The notes under the pieces are model-generated. The model did no database searches, was not told where the DNA came from, and worked only from the letters and a program-made list of their open reading frames with translations. A DNA stretch of 64,000 nt from Hymenobacter roseosalivarius DSM 11622 (GTDB lineage: Bacteria; Bacteroidota; Bacteroidia; Cytophagales; Hymenobacteraceae). The stretch is from assembly GCF_900176135.1 (NCBI RefSeq), contig NZ_FWWW01000039.1:99055-163054 (forward strand), read 5' to 3'. Shown one piece after another: positions 8,839-17,724 of the stretch. Made by a program: the position numbers and the translations under genes. Within the stretch, counting starts at the first letter, position 1. Each line of letters starts with the position of its first letter.

Positions 8839-9177
8839 TTACTTTTTCAGCGGATCGTGGCCCCAATTCATCAGCGAATAGCGCCAGCGTGAGTGCTCTA
8901 CGTCTTTTTCTGGTCCTTGAGCCAGATGCCGGCTAATGTACGAGTGAACCTTGTGCATGTGGGTCTCATCCGCTTCCGTCAGATCCGCTTTTTTCTTGTT
9001 CAATATCTCAATAATCCGCTCGCCCGACTTGTGGCCGATGCTGGTGCCGTCGCCGCTATCCTGGCCCACCGAGTTGGATTCCTCCGTAGCAAGCCACTTC
9101 TCCAGCTCGGATGCGGTCATGTTTACCTGAGCCTTAAAATCGGCGTAAATATTGTCTGATGCTTTCTCGGTCGCCAT
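8839..9177 (-). CDS. DUF3140 family protein
   Basis: About 112 residues from the ATG at 9177; a TTG seven codons upstream is also open. The sequence fits DUF3140: LEKWLATEESNSVGQ, GTSIGHKSGERIIEILNKKK and MHKVHSYISRHLAQGP. The family is small, soluble and of unknown function, common in Bacteroidota and Actinobacteria. Confidence 0.8.
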   Translation of the reverse strand: MATEKASDNIYADFKAQVNMTASELEKWLATEESNSVGQDSGDGTSIGHKSGERIIEILNKKKADLTEADETHMHKVHSYISRHLAQGPEKDVEHSRWRYSLMNWGHDPLKK

Positions 9178-9346
9178 ATAACTTGCTGATTTAGACAAGA
9201 AAATAATACGTCACTTCAATGACTCTCTGTTCCTTTCTAACGCGCCTGACTTAAGGCAGGTTGCTGGCTTGTGGTGGCACGCTACCCAGTGGCGGTTCGT
9301 TGCATTCGCTTCACTTATTTCTCCCACCCTCAATCTTTTTATCATC

Positions 9347-9760
9347 ATGAGATTTCGCAGCATTGCGCTTCTGACTTTTGCCTTGACTACCAGCGCTGTA
9401 TCCGCCTCAGCGCAGGCTAAAATGCCCCCCCGTAAGGTCGCAGCCCCCCGCCCCAAGCCGGTAACGCCCGGCGTCGCCACCCTGAAAGATGACGTGATGA
9501 TGAAGGAGGGCAAAGTACTGGTAACTCAGATGGGCCAAACCAGGGCGCTTACACAGGAGATGAGCCTCACCAACGGCACCAAGATTACCCCAACCGGCAG
9601 CGTTGTGACGGCGGCGGGGGGTAGCGCCCAACTCCAGGAAGGTGATATGATGTCGCTGAGTGGCCGCCTCACGACGAGTGCTCAAAAAGCGGAGCAAGAC
9701 AGCCTCCTTTTAGTGAAGAAAGAGAACCTGAAAATAAAAGGCAAGAAGAAGAAAGGCTAG
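9347..9760 (+). CDS. DUF6799 family secreted protein
   Basis: The frame is open from 9269, but the ATG at 9347 starts a good signal peptide (MRFRSIALLTFALTTSAV, cleavage near ASAQ), giving 137 residues. After a Pro-rich linker comes a repeated pattern of short beta segments typical of DUF6799: VMMKEGKVLVTQMGQ, LTQEMSLTNGTKITPTG, LQEGDMMSLSGRL. The Lys-rich C-terminus (KGKKKKG) is unusual. Function is unknown; location is probably periplasmic. Two GGGGGGC-complement words lie in the linker. Confidence 0.78.
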   Translation: MRFRSIALLTFALTTSAVSASAQAKMPPRKVAAPRPKPVTPGVATLKDDVMMKEGKVLVTQMGQTRALTQEMSLTNGTKITPTGSVVTAAGGSAQLQEGDMMSLSGRLTTSAQKAEQDSLLLVKKENLKIKGKKKKG

Positions 9761-9781
9761 CCTGCGCTAGCTACGAACAGC

Positions 9782-9826
9782 CGGGCGGCCCAGACTATAT
9801 TAGTTTGGGCCGCCCGCCTATGTTTT
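9782..9826 (+). terminator. Terminator after the DUF6799 gene
   Basis: The stem CGGGCGGCCCA / TGGGCCGCCCG is followed by CCTATGTTTT. The end of the convergent small gene lies in the T-rich part. Confidence 0.7.
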
Positions 9827-10028
9827 AGATTTGGGTGTAGTCCAATAAAATAAGCGTGGCCTCGGCATCGTCGCGGGCTTCTACTACTTCATCCATCACA
9901 TACTGAATTTCGGTATCGGTCCAGGCTTGCGCTTCGGCGGCTTTCACGAAGGCGGCCAGCGCCGCGAAGCGGCCCGGCGTGGCGGGCACCGTCCAGCGCA
10001 CTTTTTTGCGGATTCTCATGCGAAACAA
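9825..10028 (-). CDS. Small conserved-looking hypothetical protein
   Basis: 67 residues (or 64 from the ATG at 10019). The composition is protein-like: a basic N-terminus (RIRKKVRW), then a helical region [16 protein letters not shown] and an acidic end [21 protein letters not shown]. It is convergent with the DUF6799 gene and 30 bp downstream of rlpA on the same strand, so it may be the last gene of the rlpA operon. Family not recognised. Confidence 0.55.
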   Translation of the reverse strand: MFRMRIRKKVRWTVPATPGRFAALAAFVKAAEAQAWTDTEIQYVMDEVVEARDDAEATLILLDYTQI

Positions 10029-10058
10029 ATAGAAAAATCGGGTAAAAAAGCCCCCAGC

Positions 10059-10448
10059 TTAGCGCGGGGGAGCTGCCTTCACCACCGTTACCTGCACCGG
10101 TACCACGCCAGCGTCAATCAAATCAATTTTGCGGGCGGCTTTGCGTGATAAGTCAATAATGCGGCCTTTCACATGCGGGCCCCGGTCCGTGACCGTGACT
10201 TTGACTGAGCGGTTGTTGCGCGTGTTGGTTACGCGCACCACCGTACCGAAGGGAAGGGTATTGTGGGCGGCCGTCATCTTGTTGGGCCGGTATACGGTGC
10301 CGCTGGCCGTTTTGCGGCCATTGAACTTGTTGGCGTAGTAAGAGCCCTGACCGCTCTGGGTGAAGGTGTTGGCGCCACCGGCGCAGGCGCTCAGTAGCCA
10401 CGGTAAGCTGAGCAGCCAGCAAAAACGACGAAAGGAAAAGGGAAGCAT
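10059..10448 (-). CDS. rlpA: RlpA-like septal ring lipoprotein
   Basis: About 129 residues from the ATG at 10448, which begins a lipoprotein signal with lipobox LLSAC. The mature part is a double-psi beta-barrel of the RlpA family: GQGSYYANKFNGRKTASG, NKMTAAHNTLPFGTVVRVTN and VTDRGPHVKGRIIDLSRKAA. The family degrades or binds denuded peptidoglycan glycan strands. No SPOR domain is present, so this is a short form. It follows a GH25 lysozyme gene by 36 bp, suggesting a small cell-wall operon. Confidence 0.9.
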   Translation of the reverse strand: MLPFSFRRFCWLLSLPWLLSACAGGANTFTQSGQGSYYANKFNGRKTASGTVYRPNKMTAAHNTLPFGTVVRVTNTRNNRSVKVTVTDRGPHVKGRIIDLSRKAARKIDLIDAGVVPVQVTVVKAAPPR

Positions 10449-10484
10449 AAGCAAATATAGATGACACCAGGCCGGAGCCTGCAC

Positions 10485-11333
10485 TCACTCCGACTTTTCC
10501 GGAATGCGCATGGCCAGCAGCATGGCGAAGTTGCCCTGAAATACGTTGAAATCGACCGGCCCGCGAATACCTGGCACATGCGATTCGTCGCTGTGCTGCC
10601 AGATAATCCATTTGTCGCGGGGCAGGAGGGGCTTTTCCACTTCATAATGCGCCAGCCATAAAGGATACTGATCGAAGTGCCCAGCTAAGTGGCGCTTGTA
10701 GAAGTTGTAGTTGGTATACAGGATGGGGCGCACGCCGTAGTGGCGCTCTATCAGGCGCAACCAGGTAGCTACGTTGCGCCGCATCACCGCCACGTCGTGA
10801 AAGTTTGGAGCTTCCACATCGAGTACGGGGGGCAAATCGCCGGCGGCCAGGGGCACGTTGCGCACAAAAAGATCGGCTTGCTGGGCGCCGTCGTAGTTGG
10901 GCTGAAAGTAGTGATAGGCCCCGCGGTAAATACCCACAGCCTGCGCCTCGCGCCAGTTGCGCTGGAAGCGAGCATCGCGCAGCGTAACGCCTTCGGTAGC
11001 TTTAATAAACGCAAAACGCACCTGGTGTTCCGCCACTTCCGGCCAATCGATACGGCCCTGATACGACGATACATCAATACCGTGCACCGTGTAGCCGGTT
11101 AGCAGCGGTGTCTTCTCGCGGCCCGTCAGCTGATGAGCCGTGTACTTGGCATAAGTCAGCCGCGCATAGCGGTTGATCTGCCGCCAGTACCGCCCGTAAA
11201 AAACCATTGCCGCCAGCAGCAATCCCAGGCCGATGAGCAGGGGCAAACGACGCCGGAGGGGGGCGGAGTGGCGGGCAGCAGGGCGTCGTCGGGGTCGGTT
11301 CATCAGCGTAGCCATCGCAAAGGTAACGCACAT
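10485..11333 (-). CDS. GH25 family lysozyme, membrane-anchored
   Basis: The 282-residue frame has a basic N-terminus and one hydrophobic helix (LPLLIGLGLLLAAMVFYG). A glycoside hydrolase family 25 domain follows: GIDVSSYQGRIDWPEV, FAFIKATEGV, YHYFQPNYDG and PPVLDVEA, where the Asp and Glu of DVE are the expected catalytic acids. It should cleave peptidoglycan as an N,O-muramidase. In-frame ATGs at 11315 and 11303 are alternative starts. It is upstream of rlpA in the same direction and divergent from the VF530 gene. Confidence 0.9.
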   Translation of the reverse strand: MCVTFAMATLMNRPRRRPAARHSAPLRRRLPLLIGLGLLLAAMVFYGRYWRQINRYARLTYAKYTAHQLTGREKTPLLTGYTVHGIDVSSYQGRIDWPEVAEHQVRFAFIKATEGVTLRDARFQRNWREAQAVGIYRGAYHYFQPNYDGAQQADLFVRNVPLAAGDLPPVLDVEAPNFHDVAVMRRNVATWLRLIERHYGVRPILYTNYNFYKRHLAGHFDQYPLWLAHYEVEKPLLPRDKWIIWQHSDESHVPGIRGPVDFNVFQGNFAMLLAMRIPEKSE

Positions 11334-11450
11334 ACGTGCCTCGCTCGTACCTAAGCTAGTGGTTCCGGCGCAGAAAAAGCCCCCCAGCTACCACAGTTTG
11401 CCTGCCAGTCCCTGCTTTTCCCGACCTTTCGCTTCTTAACGCTCCGCCAC

Positions 11451-11732
11451 ATGGCTACTTCCAATCTTTCCGACGCCCGCGACGAATCGGGCCACCTCAT
11501 CCGTGAGCTGCACGGCATCACCCTGGCCCAGATTCTGGAATACCTCGTGGCTCATTATGGCTGGCCGGGGCTGGATGAGCGCATTCATATCAATTGCTTT
11601 GCCGTCAATCCCAGCATCAAATCCAGCCTGGTATTTCTGCGCCGCACGCCCTGGGCCCGCACCAAAGTGGAGGAACTCTACATAAAAACCCGAAGTAAGG
11701 AGATTTTGAGCAAGAAAAACGAAGTGCAGTAA
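11451..11732 (+). CDS. VF530 family DNA-binding protein (DUF2132)
   Basis: 93 residues. The VF530/DUF2132 signature is clear: [39 protein letters not shown] and [17 protein letters not shown]. The family is a small helical fold reported to bind DNA; its physiological role is unknown. The gene is followed after 40 bp by a small membrane protein gene. Confidence 0.9.
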   Translation: MATSNLSDARDESGHLIRELHGITLAQILEYLVAHYGWPGLDERIHINCFAVNPSIKSSLVFLRRTPWARTKVEELYIKTRSKEILSKKNEVQ

Positions 11733-11772
11733 GACTGGGGGGCAATTATGTATCTAGCGTTTTAAAGTAAAA

Positions 11773-12096
11773 ATGGCTGACGTTTCGCAGAAATCGGGTT
11801 CCCAGGCGCTGCTGATTGGCTTCGTGTGCTTTGTGGTGTTTGAAACATTGACGTACTATATTCTGCGTTTTGCTACCTCGGGGCTGGGCAAGAGTGACCA
11901 GTATCAGCCCGAGAATACCATTGTCAGCAATTGGGTGAAAACCGTGGTATTTCTGCTGCTACACCTGCTGGTGATAGTGGTAGCGGTGCTCGTGCTCAGC
12001 AACCGGCTGCCGCGCCGGTATCGGGGGCAGGTGATGGGCTGGTTCTATCTGGCGCTCGTTACTGGTTTTCTGCTGCTGATACCGCTTTTTGATTAA
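11773..12096 (+). CDS. Small hypothetical membrane protein
   Basis: 107 residues with three predicted membrane helices: ALLIGFVCFVVFETLTYYI, VVFLLLHLLVIVVAVLVL and MGWFYLALVTGFLLLIPLF. I recognise no family. It is probably co-transcribed with the VF530 gene and ends at a terminator. Confidence 0.65.
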   Translation: MADVSQKSGSQALLIGFVCFVVFETLTYYILRFATSGLGKSDQYQPENTIVSNWVKTVVFLLLHLLVIVVAVLVLSNRLPRRYRGQVMGWFYLALVTGFLLLIPLFD

Positions 12097-12100
12097 GACT

Positions 12101-12130
12101 AAAAAAAGCCACTGCGGTTGGCAGTGGCTT
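12101..12130. terminator. Terminator after the small membrane protein gene
   Basis: AAGCCACTGC (12106-12115) pairs with GCAGTGGCTT (12121-12130). The flanking A-run suits termination on the minus strand best; the + strand T-run is short. Confidence 0.6.
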
Positions 12131-12180
12131 CATTGAAAAGGTGTCGGTCGGTCCCGACGTTATAAGCAACTAAGCAGAGC

Positions 12181-12561
12181 CTAGCGCAATTTGATATCGA
12201 TTTCACGGCGGCTGGCCGAATCCTGGAACGGAATGCGGATGCGCAACTCATTAGCCTCATGCACGGCGTCGATGCGGTCGAGGTCGAGGTTAGCGGGCAG
12301 ATCCAGCGTTTGGGCAAATAGGGGAGCGCTCAACTGGTCGTTCTCTTCGTGGCGGTAGTCGCAGTACACGGTCAGGCGGTTGTTATCGAGCAATACGTGG
12401 AAGTTCTCGGGGCGCACAGACGGCGCTGCTACCCGCACTACCACACCCTTCGCCACCTTATCAACGCGCAGCTGCGCCTGGGCCGTGCCGCCGCCCAACG
12501 TGTTGAGTAGGTTAAGCTGGGGGGCAATATTGCGAATGAATTCTTGGCTTATCAACTTCAT
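12181..12561 (-). CDS. Hsp20/alpha-crystallin-like protein
   Basis: 126 residues with the outline of an alpha-crystallin domain: GVVVRVAAPSVRPENFHVLL, NNRLTVYCDYRHEE, a basic-hydrophobic FAQTLDLPANLDLDRIDAVH, and NELRIRIPF ending in EIDIKLR. It is a divergent small heat-shock protein, probably an ATP-independent holdase, with no long N-terminal arm. The peptide IAPQ at residues 12-15 comes from the iterated GGGGGGCAATA word. The canonical hsp20 gene nearby (13548-14179) is broken, so this may be the working copy locally. Confidence 0.75.
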   Translation of the reverse strand: MKLISQEFIRNIAPQLNLLNTLGGGTAQAQLRVDKVAKGVVVRVAAPSVRPENFHVLLDNNRLTVYCDYRHEENDQLSAPLFAQTLDLPANLDLDRIDAVHEANELRIRIPFQDSASRREIDIKLR

Positions 12562-12800
12562 GGTTAGGTCTATTTCTTGATTGTGATGGGGTTATTTCAA
12601 ACGATGTACCAACCTCTATTGTGCGTCATCAACGCCGGGTTTCGGCCACATTGACGCCTTAAAAGCTGTCTGAAACCCATGTAAACGGCCATTGTGGCAT
12701 GTAGTGGCGTTGTGCTTCAGCGCAACTTTGGGCGCCTCCCAACCATGCCTTGCGCCGCTCTCGTATAGCATACTCTCGCTTACAGCATCCATTAGACCTT

Positions 12801-13484
12801 ATGCAGCTCCAAACGTTTAATACGACGCGCACCGCCCGCTACTATTGCGTGGGCGAACCCGGCCCGACGATTCGTCACGTCTGGTTTTGCCTGCACGGCG
12901 AAGGCCAATCCGTTGCCGATTTTGCTGCCCAGCTCAGCAACCTTGTCACGCCCGAACGGCTGCTGATTCTGCCCGAAGCTTTGTCGCGCTACACGTTGCC
13001 ACCCGCTCCCGATGGTACTCTGAGCACGGGCGCTACCTGGTTTGCCGCCTCCGACTTGCTGCCCGACCTCGCCGACCTCACCAATTACCTCGACTCCCTG
13101 GCCGAATCGATTCTGGCCGCCTGCCCGCCCAATACTCCCGTTACGGTGCTGGGCTACGGGCACGGCGCGGCCGCCGCTTGCCGCTGGCTGGCAAGCAACC
13201 GCATATCGTATGACCGCCTGATTCTGTACGCCGCCATCTTTCCACCCGAAATCGACCGCCGCGCCACGCTGGTCGGCCTACCCGACCGGCCGGTGAATGT
13301 AGTGACTACCACCGTGGAGATGTACACGCCCGAGGTCGCCGGCGAAGGGCTCGTGCAGGATTTGCTTGATGTGGGCCTCACGGCGCAGCTTAGCTACGTA
13401 GCGGAAGATGGCCTTACGCTGGCGGCCCTGGGTGCCGGTGCCGAAACCATAAACTATGAGCCAAACCCCAACCCTACGGAATAA
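12801..13484 (+). CDS. Alpha/beta-hydrolase fold protein lacking the catalytic Ser
   Basis: About 227 residues from the ATG at 12801. It resembles phospholipase/carboxylesterase-type hydrolases: VWFCLHGEGQSVADFAAQL (oxyanion region), then RLLILPEALSRY and a nucleophile elbow. The elbow reads LGYGHGAAAACRW, so the position that should be Ser in GxSxG is Gly120 (GGG at 13158-13160). The C-terminal part (SYVAEDGLTLAALGAG) also shows no His where the catalytic His normally lies. It is therefore probably a non-catalytic member or a decaying enzyme. The frame is intact and ends at a strong terminator. Confidence 0.8.
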   Translation: MQLQTFNTTRTARYYCVGEPGPTIRHVWFCLHGEGQSVADFAAQLSNLVTPERLLILPEALSRYTLPPAPDGTLSTGATWFAASDLLPDLADLTNYLDSLAESILAACPPNTPVTVLGYGHGAAAACRWLASNRISYDRLILYAAIFPPEIDRRATLVGLPDRPVNVVTTTVEMYTPEVAGEGLVQDLLDVGLTAQLSYVAEDGLTLAALGAGAETINYEPNPNPTE

Positions 13485-13517
13485 AAAAGCCCCCCGAATT
13501 ACTCAGGGGGCTTTTTT
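13483..13517. terminator. Bidirectional terminator built from the GGGGGGC word
   Basis: AAAAAAGCCCCC, loop GAATTACTCA-like, GGGGGCTTTTTT. It lies between convergent genes (hydrolase on +, hsp20 remnant on -) and has T-runs in both directions. Confidence 0.85.
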
Positions 13518-13547
13518 GTAAATTGCCTTAACGGCAAAGCACTGGTG

Positions 13548-14179
13548 TTAAGCCTTCATCCTTTTCGAGTTGCGGCTATCCGTCGAGTCGTTATAGGAAG
13601 CGCCGTTAGTCTGATTTTGGTCCTGCTGCATGTTGTAGTCGTTGCCATTCGACTGATTTTGTCCTTCGCCCGACTGCACGGATATGTCGCTGGCCTGCTG
13701 ACCCATACGCTCCGACATCTGACCGCTGCCTATAGTTTGCCCCCCACGAATATCAATCTAGTGACGCATGGTTTTCTGGGTGTCTTTGGGTACCATCACA
13801 TGCAGCACATTATCCTCAAACGAGGCTTCTATCTGGCCGGGGTCTACGGTATCGGGGAGCTGGAATGACCGCTGAAACGACCCATACAAGCTTTCTGCGA
13901 GGTGGTAGCGTCGGTCGTTCTGCTCATTCTGGAACTGCCGTTCGCCCGAGATAGTCAGGCGGCCCTGGTGAGAATCAACCTTAATATCATCGCGCTTCAT
14001 GCCTGGTAGCGCTGCCTCAATCTGGTAGCCGCGCTCCGTTTCGTGCGCATCTACCTGGGGCGAAATGCTGGACAACTGCCCCGAGAAGCTACGGTATCGT
14101 TGAAAAACTGGTCGAGCATGGAGCTAAAAGGCGACTGGCCCATTCCGGAAAACGAGTCCTGATACTGCTGAATAGCCAT
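13548..14179 (-). pseudogene. hsp20 small heat-shock protein, frameshift plus amber stop
   Basis: The ATG at 14179 opens MAIQQYQDSFSGMGQSPFSS...DQFFNDTVASR, a typical Hsp20 N-terminus, but this frame closes soon after. The alpha-crystallin domain continues in another frame (SSISPQVDAHETERGYQ, AALPGMKRDDIKV, VMVPKDTQKTMRH). One extra G in the G4 run at 14079-14082 would join them. The domain then meets TAG at 13758-13760, directly followed in frame by IDIRGGQTIGSGQ and a hydrophilic Gln/Asn/Ser tail to TAA at 13548. A CAG-to-TAG change would explain this (MRHQIDIR, matching the C-terminal IxI motif). The length with one base restored is 633, divisible by three. Confidence 0.8.
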
Positions 14180-14403
14180 GACGATAACAAAGTTTAAGAG
14201 GTTAAACCATTGTTTTCAAACACGCGCTTTTTACCGTTCTTTTCTTTGCTAGGTTTCACTAAAATATGCCTTTTTTAAGCTCATCAGGGTAGTTTTTTTA
14301 GTTTTATGACTAGGTTTCCCCGCATTATCTACTGATCTAAATACTTTTCTATGAAGGCTGTCCAATAAGTGGGTAAACTGCCTGTTTTTAGGGGCCAGCC
14401 TTC

Positions 14404-15435
14404 TTATAGGCTGTCATCACTTTGCTCCATCAACTCCATCTGCCACCGTATTTCTTCCAGCTTAATTGGGTAAGGAATTCCGTTCCGAATGGTTTGATAC
14501 AAAGCCTCGAACAGCTGCATGTAGTCGCCTTTGGGGGCGGGATAAGAATGGGGGGTAAACTGACCGTCGGCGCTGGCTACCGTGAGGGTGCCCTCCTGGC
14601 CGGGCGCTTCCAAGCCGTAAGCGGCGTCCTGGGGGGCAATTCCTTGCTGAAGCTGGGTTTCCTGCACGTCGGTGCGGGCCTTACTGAAGCTGCCTTGCGT
14701 ACCGTGGAGCACAAAGGAGGCTTGGGGCTGCGCCACTAGCAGGCTACTGGTCAGAAACACCTGCAAGCCATTGGGGTAGTGCAGGTGAAAGGAAAAGTAG
14801 TCGGGTACCTGCGAGCCGGGACGGAATATTCCGGTAGTCTTGCGGCTGAATAAGGGCTTGCCAAACATGCTAATGGCCTGATCTAGTAAGTGCGGGCCCA
14901 GGTCATACAGGAGCCCACTGCCTGGGATGGGCGTTTCCTTGAAGGCCTTCGTATTCAGGGCCATCTTGTAGCGGTCGAAGCGGAAGTGAACTTCGATGAG
15001 CTGGCCGAGCTGCCCGCTGGCTATCACCTGCCGCACGCTCTGAAAATCACTGTCCCAGCGCCGGTTTTGGTAAGCAAATACGTGTCGGTTCATGCGTTGC
15101 GCTAGCGCTGCCAACTCGTTTACTTCGGCCGAGGAAGTGACCAGCGGCTTCTCAATAAGTACGTGCTTGCCCGCTTCCAACACCTGCCGGGCCAGCTCGA
15201 AGTGCGTATTGCTGGGGGTGTTTACTACTGCCAGCTCAATTTTGGGGTCAGCGAGCAGGGCTTCCACGCTATCGTAGCTAATCAGGCCGGGGTAATCCTG
15301 CTGCGCCTGCTTGTGGTGGCGCTCCGTTATGGCACGCAGCGCAAAGCCGGGGTGAGCAGCCAGAAACGGGGCATGAAAAACCTTGCCCGACATGCCATAG
15401 GCCAGCAAGCCGGTTTGAATGGGATTCGTGGTCAT
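14404..15435 (-). CDS. Gfo/Idh/MocA family oxidoreductase
   Basis: About 343 residues from the ATG at 15435. An N-terminal Rossmann domain has TGLLAYGMSGKVFHAPFL and AVVNTPSNTHFELA, with the conserved EKP in HVLIEKPLVTSS. The C-terminal beta-sheet domain carries FRFDRYKMALNTKAFKE and YDLGPHLLDQAISMFG. It is a cytoplasmic NAD(P)-dependent enzyme, probably acting on a sugar or cyclitol; the substrate cannot be read from sequence. The GGGGGGCAATTCC word encodes GIAPQ. It is transcribed away from the GH43 gene. Confidence 0.9.
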   Translation of the reverse strand: MTTNPIQTGLLAYGMSGKVFHAPFLAAHPGFALRAITERHHKQAQQDYPGLISYDSVEALLADPKIELAVVNTPSNTHFELARQVLEAGKHVLIEKPLVTSSAEVNELAALAQRMNRHVFAYQNRRWDSDFQSVRQVIASGQLGQLIEVHFRFDRYKMALNTKAFKETPIPGSGLLYDLGPHLLDQAISMFGKPLFSRKTTGIFRPGSQVPDYFSFHLHYPNGLQVFLTSSLLVAQPQASFVLHGTQGSFSKARTDVQETQLQQGIAPQDAAYGLEAPGQEGTLTVASADGQFTPHSYPAPKGDYMQLFEALYQTIRNGIPYPIKLEEIRWQMELMEQSDDSL

Positions 15436-16044
15436 AGTAAGGTAAGTAGTGAGCAATAGCAGGGCCCATAGTTAATCGATAGGAACGAAAAGCGAGCTAT
15501 GGCAAGCTGACCCGTGCTTGGGTGAGGCGAGTTAGAGTAAAGGCGGTTAGTTAAAATGAATCTTGTGTGAATGCAAAATTCGGTATAGATTATTATCTAT
15601 CTTAAACACAGCATATTAAAAATTTAGGTCTTCATAGCTCAGTAGCTATTGTTGGCAGAATGTTTGCAAAAAAGAGTCAAAAGGCACTTAATAAAATCAG
15701 ATTTGTTTTTCTTAGTCCGCTGTTTAAAACCAGAGAGATTAGCTAATGGAAATTAAATCACTCCATTAAGTTTATAAAAAAAATACAGTTCACTCAAGCT
15801 TGTATTCTGCTCGCGAAAAAAGGACGGTTGCTCCGTCCTCCCCGCTTGCTTACCCTGGTGCTCCTACGCTGATGCCCGCCCTAGGATATTGGCTTCCACA
15901 CTCTTTCTCCAATTCGTCTTTTCTGCTTCAACTGCCTTGAGCAACCACTCAAAGTACCCATACAGCTACTAAGGCTCGGGCCGCCCACCATACCTTGCCC
16001 TGGCTGTCGAGAGAGTCTACTTCCCACTCCTTTTTTCTCTGTTT
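15436..16044. other. Intergenic region without recognised gene
   Basis: About 600 bp between two divergent genes. 15540-15800 is AT-rich and probably holds promoters. A small hairpin, AGGACGG/CCGTCCT, lies at about 15823-15840, and 15840-16040 is pyrimidine-rich. I see no convincing open frame or structured RNA. Confidence 0.5.
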
Positions 16045-17643
16045 GTGTCTTTCGATCTAGAAACAGGTGCCCTTGATGCCAGCTCGCCCAGCGAATGGCC
16101 TCTGCCTTACCCCGTGGCTAGCCAGCCGGTGGTCAATACGGCGCCCTCCATTGAGGCTGCCCCCGCGGTTATCTACGATAAGCTTATTCTGCCCGGCGAC
16201 TTCCCCGATCCGACGGTCACCAAAATCGGTGATACGTATTGGGCTAGTGCCACTTCCGCCGAGTGGGGACCTGTCTTTCCGCTTCTGAAGTCCACGAACC
16301 TGGTCGATTGGGAAGTAGTGAGCTACGTGTTTCCGGATAAGCTGCCCGAGTGGGCCGACTGCAACTTCTGGGCCCCGGAAATCAGCCACGAAAATGGCAA
16401 AACCTATATCTGCTATACGGCGCGCAAAAAAGGCAAGCGTGGTCAGCTCTGCGTAGCCATCGCCAGCGCCGATGACCCCGCGGGCCCCTACACCGACCAC
16501 GGTCCGCTGGTAGGGCAGCGCATGGGCTCCATCGATGGTTTCCCGCTGCGCGACGAGAACGGCGCGCTCTATATGGTGTGGAAAGAAGACGGCAACGCTT
16601 TTCGCAAAGACACCCCCATCTGGGCCCAGCGCATGAATGAAAGCCGTACGGCGCTGCTCGGCAAAAAGGTAGAGCTGTTCCGCAATGATACTCCCTGGGA
16701 GGGCTGTTTGGTAGAAGGCTCCGCCATTGTGCGGCAGGGCGAATACTTCTACATGTTTTATGCTGGCAATGGCTGCTGCGGGAAGTGCTGCAACTACGCT
16801 ACCGGCGTGGCGCGCTCCAAAAAGCTGCTCGGCCCCTGGGAAAAATGCCCCCAGAACCCCATTCTGACCAAGAATAAAACCTGGAAATGCCCAGGCCACG
16901 GTACCGTGACGGAGTATGAGGGCCGTTGGTTCCTACTCCACCACGCCTACTACACCAACAGCCACGAGTTCGTGGGGCGTCAGGGGCTGCTGAGCGAGTT
17001 TACCTGGAACGCCGAGGGCTGGCCTGAGTTTGTGAATAGCAGCCCCCAGGCTGAGCCCCTGCGCGATTTGCGGGTGCTGAACGTGGACGACAACTTCCCC
17101 GGCAACCGTCTGTCGGCCGCCTGGCAGTGGCCCGTCAGCGAGCAGCCCACGGTGGGCGTCAGCGATGGCCAGCTGCTGCTAACAGCTCGCTCCACGGGCC
17201 TTGGCGCCCTAGTCGCTCAACGTACCTTTACGGCTACCTATAAAGCGGCCACCACACTCGACTATGGTGCCCTGGCACCCAATACCTACGCGGGGCTGGC
17301 GGCCATCGGCGACCCACACAACGCCCTGGCCCTGGTAGCCGGCAATGGGCATCTGCAACTGTGGCACATGCAGGGCAAAAAGCATCTGACCCTAACTGAA
17401 GTGAAGCTGGAGGACTGCAAGATGCTCAGCTTGCGCCTGGAGGCCTGGGGCGGCAGCCGCTTCCGCTTCGCCTTCAGCACGGATGGCGGCACCACCTGGC
17501 AACCCGTCGTGCTGGATAGCTTTGCGCTGAACGGTACCTACCTGCCCCCGTGGGATCGGGGCGTACGGATAGGCTTACTGGCTCAGGGCCCAGAAACCAC
17601 CACCGTAGCCTTCAATAACTTTGCGCTGCGTAACTGCCGTTAG
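16045..17643 (+). CDS. Glycoside hydrolase family 43 protein
   Basis: 532 residues beginning at a GTG. The first 320 residues form a GH43 five-bladed propeller: LPGDFPDPTVTKIGDTYW (catalytic base Asp in FPDP), STNLVDWEVVSYVF, FWAPEISHENGKTYICY, GSIDGFPLRDENGALYMVW (modulating Asp) and LVEGSAIVRQGEYFYMFY (general acid Glu). The C-terminal 180 residues are a beta-sandwich of the concanavalin-like type found in xylosidase/arabinofuranosidase GH43 proteins. A Cys cluster (NGCCGKCCNY) is notable. No signal peptide is visible with this start, so either export is absent or the start is wrong. Confidence 0.9.
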   Translation: MSFDLETGALDASSPSEWPLPYPVASQPVVNTAPSIEAAPAVIYDKLILPGDFPDPTVTKIGDTYWASATSAEWGPVFPLLKSTNLVDWEVVSYVFPDKLPEWADCNFWAPEISHENGKTYICYTARKKGKRGQLCVAIASADDPAGPYTDHGPLVGQRMGSIDGFPLRDENGALYMVWKEDGNAFRKDTPIWAQRMNESRTALLGKKVELFRNDTPWEGCLVEGSAIVRQGEYFYMFYAGNGCCGKCCNYATGVARSKKLLGPWEKCPQNPILTKNKTWKCPGHGTVTEYEGRWFLLHHAYYTNSHEFVGRQGLLSEFTWNAEGWPEFVNSSPQAEPLRDLRVLNVDDNFPGNRLSAAWQWPVSEQPTVGVSDGQLLLTARSTGLGALVAQRTFTATYKAATTLDYGALAPNTYAGLAAIGDPHNALALVAGNGHLQLWHMQGKKHLTLTEVKLEDCKMLSLRLEAWGGSRFRFAFSTDGGTTWQPVVLDSFALNGTYLPPWDRGVRIGLLAQGPETTTVAFNNFALRNCR

Positions 17644-17688
17644 ACATTTCCTCTATTATAGCTCTATATATTATAGTTTTATAAGTTA

Positions 17689-17724
17689 AAAAAGCCCCTC
17701 AGCACCAAGCTGGGGGGCTTTTTT
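17689..17724 (+). terminator. Terminator after the GH43 gene
   Basis: AAAAAAGCCCCTCAGC / GCTGGGGGGCTTTTTT with a short loop. Its 3' half is the iterated word. Confidence 0.85.
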
